Positions 23,576 through 27,154 of a stretch of DNA of 27,154 bases are shown here, one piece after another. The translations under genes and the position numbers were made by a program. The stretch comes from Planctomycetota bacterium. GTDB lineage: Bacteria > Planctomycetota > Planctomycetia > Pirellulales > Pirellulaceae. The stretch spans positions 1 to 27,154 of the forward strand of contig JAJRVM010000209.1 of the NCBI GenBank assembly GCA_024277285.1, in the 5' to 3' direction. Below the pieces are notes generated by a model, which was not told where the DNA came from, did no database searches, and saw nothing but the letters and a program-made list of their open reading frames with translations. Within the stretch, counting starts at the first letter, position 1. Every line of letters starts with the position of its first letter.

Positions 23576-23659
23576 CGTTCGAACTCCAGAGAGACTAGCG
23601 GCGGTTGTTCTCATTACGCAGTCCAAAACGACCTATCGTGCGACTCGTATCGGTCCGTG

Positions 23660-24166
23660 TCAAAAGGCGATCCGCTCTTTCGTGCGATTACGACGCAGGT
23701 CGAGCCACGCATCGAGTTCCGGGTCTGAAAGCTCACTGACAAACATAACCGGCGCAATTTCCGGCGTATATTCTGAGCCCAAATCGGCCGGATCGAGTAC
23801 CGCGGGCGATGTTACCAGTGGCTGCACCTCTTGCCAAACCGCCGGCGTTGTTCGTTGTATGGACTCGTTTGGCCCGAGCGACATTCTCACCGCCAGCGAT
23901 ACCGCAAGAACCACCACCGCACTGGTAGTGAGCAGCGTGGCGACACGCCGAAACACGCGCCACCGAGTGGCGTGGCGACGTTCACTCGTCAAACTCGCTT
24001 GCTGGCACTGCTCGAGCACCGCGTCATTGGGTGGATAGAGCGTGGCGAGCGAATTAGCCTCAGCGCCCAGTTGCGCCGCGAGCGGCAGGAAGTCGCTGTC
24101 CACAAAATCAAGTTCATCGTCAGGGAAAGGTGCTGACGCGCTAGTTCGAGATCGCTTAGATCGCAC
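23660..24166 (-). CDS. Single-TM anti-sigma factor candidate
   Basis: The 168-residue product has a charged N-terminal part (1-73), one transmembrane helix (about 76-94, TLLTTSAVVVLAVSLAV) and an external tail that ends in acidic and basic patches (ELSDPELDAWLDLRRNR). It overlaps the sigma gene by 11 bases and starts with GTG, so the two are translationally coupled. Position, size and topology are those of an anti-sigma factor. No HXXXCXXC zinc motif of ZAS proteins is present, and similarity to RseA or MucA cannot be seen by eye, so the role is inferred from context. The tail may be the part cut or sensed outside the membrane. Confidence 0.65.
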   Translation of the reverse strand: MRSKRSRTSASAPFPDDELDFVDSDFLPLAAQLGAEANSLATLYPPNDAVLEQCQQASLTSERRHATRWRVFRRVATLLTTSAVVVLAVSLAVRMSLGPNESIQRTTPAVWQEVQPLVTSPAVLDPADLGSEYTPEIAPVMFVSELSDPELDAWLDLRRNRTKERIAF

Positions 24167-24719
24167 GAGTCAGGTCCTCAAAGGGGTGCGCAGGAGTTAG
24201 CCGCGTCTCTTGCGGTTCGGCCATCATGATCTGACGTAGTGTCTTGAGACCGTTAAAGATGCGTGACTTGACCGTACCCAGCGGGCACTCCAAGATGACG
24301 GCAATTTCGTCATAACGTAACTGTTCGCTGAAACGCAAAACCAGTGTCTCGCGCTGCGCAACAGGCAATTGTGCCACGCGTGACCAGAGGCTTCGCTTCC
24401 ATTCGGTCACTTCGACTGCCGTTTCGGCCGCCGGCAAGATGTGCCGCGTCTCGGCGGATTCGCTTTGCAATACCTGCAGTGCTCGGCGTCGGGTGCCGTG
24501 TCGCCGCCGTTCGCGTCGGTACAGATTCAGCAGAATTCCATACAGGTAGGTGAACAACTGGCTGTCGCCGCGAAAGCGATCACTCTGTTGCGCCAGAACG
24601 AGGAACGTCTCCTGAGCAAGGTCGTCGGCATCCCAAGGGTTTCCACACAGCACCAACGCCGCTCGATGGATGCGCGGAAAGAAATCTCGAGTTACTTGCT
24701 CGATGTCCAGCTTCGGCAC
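24156..24719 (-). CDS. ECF-type RNA polymerase sigma factor
   Basis: The 187-residue product has only the regions sigma-2 and sigma-4, as in extracytoplasmic-function sigma factors. Sigma-2 covers about 12-78 with DADDLAQETFLVLAQQ (30-45) for core binding and QLFTYLYGILLNLYRRERRR (54-73) for -10 recognition. Sigma-4 covers about 112-166 with LPVAQRETLVLRF (118-130) and the helix-turn-helix LRYDEIAVILECPLGTVKSRIFNGLKTLR (134-162). The start is a GTG at 24719 with AAGGA seven bases upstream. The downstream genes code for a TM anti-sigma candidate and an exported HtrA-like protein, so it probably responds to an envelope signal. Autoregulation is likely in such operons, but I cannot identify the promoter. 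Confidence 0.9.
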   Translation of the reverse strand: MPKLDIEQVTRDFFPRIHRAALVLCGNPWDADDLAQETFLVLAQQSDRFRGDSQLFTYLYGILLNLYRRERRRHGTRRRALQVLQSESAETRHILPAAETAVEVTEWKRSLWSRVAQLPVAQRETLVLRFSEQLRYDEIAVILECPLGTVKSRIFNGLKTLRQIMMAEPQETRLTPAHPFEDLTRAI

Positions 24720-25376
24720 GCGCCGTTCCTTCTGCTTGGAGGTACCTGTTGGGTGACGGGTCTTCGTGTGGCCAGATGCCTGAAATGAGGTATTCTACGC
24801 GGCTAAGACCGATCGGACATTCTGGGCCGAACCGCACCCGGTCGGACGGGCACGCTCCATCACTCACTACGGATATTGTACCGCATTCGGTTTGAAGCGT
24901 CGCCGCGTTTGCCGGGCCTCGGACGCGGCGACGTCTGACCTGTCGACACACCCCGCATGGGCTGTTCTGGCCAAAAGATCCGTGGTAAATGGCCATGTTC
25001 AGGCGCTGGCACTGTGGTAATAGGTGTCCAACCGGGGCAGGAAAGTTCATCCAATGCGTTTCTTTTCACTGACCGCTCGGGTCGCAAATGTGCCAAAATC
25101 GGGCTGGCCGGTACCACCGACCGGCAAGTTTACCGCGACCACTCGAATTGGCTCGTGTCAGCTAGCAAGGCCTGCCGAAGCTCCCCAAAGTGGTTGCCCA
25201 TCGAAAGCAAGGGACGTTGCGCAAGATCGTCTTCGCGCTCGGACTGACGTGGTTGCGTCTGCTTGCCCGGCCGAGCGCCGGGAGTCCGACACGTGAATGC
25301 TTTCGACGGACACGATTCTCGGCGCTACAATACCAGCGAGGCATTGGATGTCACGCAGCTTCTGGAGCACTGACCG
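24720..25376. other. Divergent intergenic region between sigma operon and glgA
   Basis: No gene is supported in these 657 bases. Besides the hairpin at 24898-24933, GCCGGT/ACCGGC (about 25108-25126) and CCCGGC/GCCGGG around CGAGC (25266-25282) form smaller stems. The promoters of both flanking genes must lie here, but I cannot pick -35/-10 pairs with confidence. Confidence 0.4.
24898..24933. other. Perfect 11 bp stem with 14-base loop
   Basis: CGTCGCCGCGT (24898-24908) pairs perfectly with ACGCGGCGACG (24923-24933). No T run follows on either strand, and it lies upstream of both divergent transcripts, so a 5' leader structure or operator is likelier than a terminator. Confidence 0.5.
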
Positions 25377-26855
25377 TTGAATATCGCATTTGCCAGCAGC
25401 GAAGTGGTCCCGTTTGCCAAGACCGGGGGCCTTGCCGATGTCGTCGAGGCGTTGCCACGCGAACTGGAAAAACTGGGTCATAACCCAGTCGTGTTCATGC
25501 CCGCGTACCGTCAGGTATGGCAATGTGGCGTGCCGATTGAGCCAACCGATATCGAGGTCTCGGTCGGCGTTGGCTCAAAAATGGTTACCGGCCGATTGCT
25601 GTTGAGCCGCCTGCCCAACTCGCAGGTGCCGGTCTATCTGATCCAACAGGATGATTACTTTGATCGGCCGCAGCTGTATCGCGAAAACGGCCACGACTAC
25701 AAGGACAATTGCGAGCGGTTTGCCTTTTTCAGCCGCGCCGTTATGCAGTCCCTCAGCGCAATCGGTATCCCGATCGATGTGCTCCATTGCAATGACTGGC
25801 AGACCGGTCTGCTGCCCGCCTACCTGCAGGCCGAGTACCGTCATGTACCCTTTTACGGCCGTATCGCCACGCTCTTTACGCTCCATAATCTTGCCTATCA
25901 GGGCAGCTTTTGGCATTGGGACATGCTGTTGACCGGGTTGGACTGGAAGTACTTCAACTGGCACCAGATGGAGTTTCACGGCCATTTGAATCTGGTCAAG
26001 ACGGGGATCGTCTTTGCAGACGCGATCAATACGGTTAGCCCTCAATACGCGCGAGAAATCCAGAACTCGCCGTTAGGTTGTGGGCTCGAGGCGGTGCTGC
26101 GCCATCGCGCCGATGTGCTCAGTGGCATTATCAATGGCGTGAACTACGAAACGTGGGATCCGTGCCACGATCCGCTGATAGACACACCTTACGATGTGAC
26201 GAATTGGCGGCAAGGCAAGGCACAGTGCAAGGCGGCGCTGCAAAAGGAGCTTGGCCTGCCCGTCGAACCGGACCATCCGCTGGTTGGATTGGTCGGACGC
26301 CTGGCGGGTCAAAAAGGCTGGGATCTGGTCGGCGAAGTGATGCAACGTTGGGCCGGCTATCGCGACGTGCAATGGGCGATCCTTGGGACCGGTGAACAGG
26401 ATTACCACCAGTTCTTACAGCAAATGTCGCACCAATACCCACACCGTGTCGCGGCACGTCTGGAATTCTCCGACACGACGGCGCACCGCATCGAAGCCGG
26501 TGCGGATATGTTCGTTATGGCCAGTCAATACGAACCGTGTGGCTTGAATCAGCTGTACAGCTTGCGTTACGGTGCCGTGCCCATCGTCCATCACACGGGC
26601 GGATTGGCTGACACCATTACCGACGCCTCTCCCGAAAACCTCGCTGCCGGGAACGCCAACGGGTTTGCATTCAACCACTACGACGCGGGAAATCTGGAAG
26701 AGGCTTTGACCCGCGCTTGCCAAATGTATTCGCACGAAAAGGAAGACTGGTGCCGTTTGGTCGAGACGGGGATGCAACAAGATTGGTCATGGACGCGTAG
26801 TGCCGAGCAGTACGTCGACTTGTACCATCAGATCCTGGCCAAGCGACGCGCGTGA
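25377..26855 (+). CDS. glgA: Glycogen (starch) synthase, ADP-glucose type
   Basis: The 492-residue product is a GT5-family glycogen synthase, which transfers glucose from ADP-glucose to the non-reducing end of an alpha-1,4-glucan. The N-terminal substrate motif is KTGGLADVVEALP (15-27, Lys15), followed by DVLHCNDWQTGLLPAYL (134-150) and TLHNLAYQG (168-176). INGVNYETWDP (252-262) marks the end of the first Rossmann domain. The second domain has GLVGRLAGQKGWDL (304-317) and QYEPCGLNQLYSLRYGAVPIV (384-404), with Glu386 as the conserved acid, then TGGLADT. Full length is intact. The start is a TTG at 25377, with GGAG about nine bases upstream and the expected first strand (NIAFASSEVVPFAKTGG). No other glycogen gene is adjacent. 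The stop codon is followed directly by a heptanucleotide repeat array. Confidence 0.95.
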   Translation: MNIAFASSEVVPFAKTGGLADVVEALPRELEKLGHNPVVFMPAYRQVWQCGVPIEPTDIEVSVGVGSKMVTGRLLLSRLPNSQVPVYLIQQDDYFDRPQLYRENGHDYKDNCERFAFFSRAVMQSLSAIGIPIDVLHCNDWQTGLLPAYLQAEYRHVPFYGRIATLFTLHNLAYQGSFWHWDMLLTGLDWKYFNWHQMEFHGHLNLVKTGIVFADAINTVSPQYAREIQNSPLGCGLEAVLRHRADVLSGIINGVNYETWDPCHDPLIDTPYDVTNWRQGKAQCKAALQKELGLPVEPDHPLVGLVGRLAGQKGWDLVGEVMQRWAGYRDVQWAILGTGEQDYHQFLQQMSHQYPHRVAARLEFSDTTAHRIEAGADMFVMASQYEPCGLNQLYSLRYGAVPIVHHTGGLADTITDASPENLAAGNANGFAFNHYDAGNLEEALTRACQMYSHEKEDWCRLVETGMQQDWSWTRSAEQYVDLYHQILAKRRA

Positions 26856-27065
26856 CGAGCTGAGAGTCCAGAGTCGAGAGTCCAGAGTCGAGAGTCCAGA
26901 GTCCAGAGTCCAGAGCTGAGAGTCGAGAGTCCAGAGTCCAGAGCCCAGAGCCCAGAGCTGAGAGTCGAGAGTCGAGAGTCCAGAGCTGAGAGTCGAGAGG
27001 CGAGAGTCCAGAGTCCAGAGCCCAGAGGTGCGAGTCGAGAGGTGCGAGTTGAGGGTTGAGAGGGC
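26856..27065. repeat. Heptanucleotide tandem repeat array behind glgA
   Basis: About 30 contiguous 7-base units follow the glgA stop without a single register slip. The most common are AGAGTCC, AGAGTCG, AGAGCTG and AGAGCCC, degenerating to AGAGGTG, CGAGTCG and AGGGTTG at the right end. Variation is concentrated in the last three bases of the unit, while AGAG is nearly constant. On the minus strand the array is open in all frames and gives pseudo-proteins of the type LDSRLSTLDSGLW, which I do not regard as genes. The remaining 27066-27154 shows no recognisable feature. Confidence 0.95.
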
Positions 27066-27154
27066 CAATTCCGCCGAGGTTTCGTGGCGGGAATGGCTGG
27101 GCGGTCAGCACACGTCATGGCGAGCCACACCGCAGTCGCTCGATGGGACGAGTC

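Noticed and set aside
26856..27065. CRISPR array.
   Set aside because: The units are contiguous seven-mers without unique spacers, and no cas gene is present.
26671..27130. Several overlapping minus-strand open frames across the heptamer array, with LDSRLSTLDSGLW-type proteins.
   Set aside because: Seven-base repeats without stop codons are open in all three frames; the frames have no conserved domain and overlap the 3' end of glgA.

Overview
The window reads as a bacterial chromosome segment, most likely from a planctomycete of the Pirellula/Rhodopirellula type. The reasons are the mid-to-high GC content, long intergenic gaps, large low-complexity secreted proteins (a 'mu-protocadherin'-like RPST/GPG repeat protein and a GYPG-rich lipoprotein), HEAT-like secreted proteins of planctomycete style, and dispersed intergenic repeats. 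This assignment rests on style and remembered families, not on a marker gene. I see no rRNA, tRNA, CRISPR array, prophage or intact insertion sequence.

Layout. 1-747: no supportable gene. 748-3340 (+): a DHH phosphoesterase and a PLP-dependent group II decarboxylase separated by one base. 3353-3713: a possible tiny ORF, a frame remnant and copy A of a ~168 bp dispersed repeat. 3714-6573 (-): a GNAT acetyltransferase, a repeat-bearing gap and an ABC-F ATPase. 6574-7065: a divergent intergenic region with a long inverted repeat. 7066-8945 (+): an RbfA-like protein and an RtcB-type RNA ligase in a tight pair. 9076-11061 (-): a Gly/Pro-rich lipoprotein with a HEAT-like tail. 11062-12243: gene-poor, ending in a very strong intrinsic terminator for the following minus-strand gene. 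12244-15265 (-): the repeat surface protein and a SnoaL/DUF4440 secreted protein. 15889-16689 (+): a fumarylacetoacetate hydrolase family enzyme. 16690-17169: a repeat island. 17170-19374 (-): parvulin-type PPIase followed by MutY. 19539-21595 (-): a two-domain VOC protein coupled by TAATG to a secreted HEAT-like protein. 21599-22144: copy B of the dispersed repeat. 22145-24719 (-): ECF sigma factor, a single-TM anti-sigma candidate and a degenerate HtrA-PDZ protein. 25377-26855 (+): glycogen synthase, directly followed by about 30 copies of a degenerate heptanucleotide repeat.

The most interesting points are: (1) the two-copy, ~168 bp intergenic repeat (3541-3708 and 21836-22005, inverted relative to each other), whose copies keep a gapless reading frame; (2) a sigma/anti-sigma/HtrA-like operon laid out like algT-mucA-mucD, but in which the HtrA member has lost its catalytic His and Asp; (3) the RbfA-like/RtcB gene pair; (4) a MutY with Glu where the catalytic Asp is expected; and (5) the heptad repeat array abutting the glgA stop codon. 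No single large new defence or mobile system is evident.
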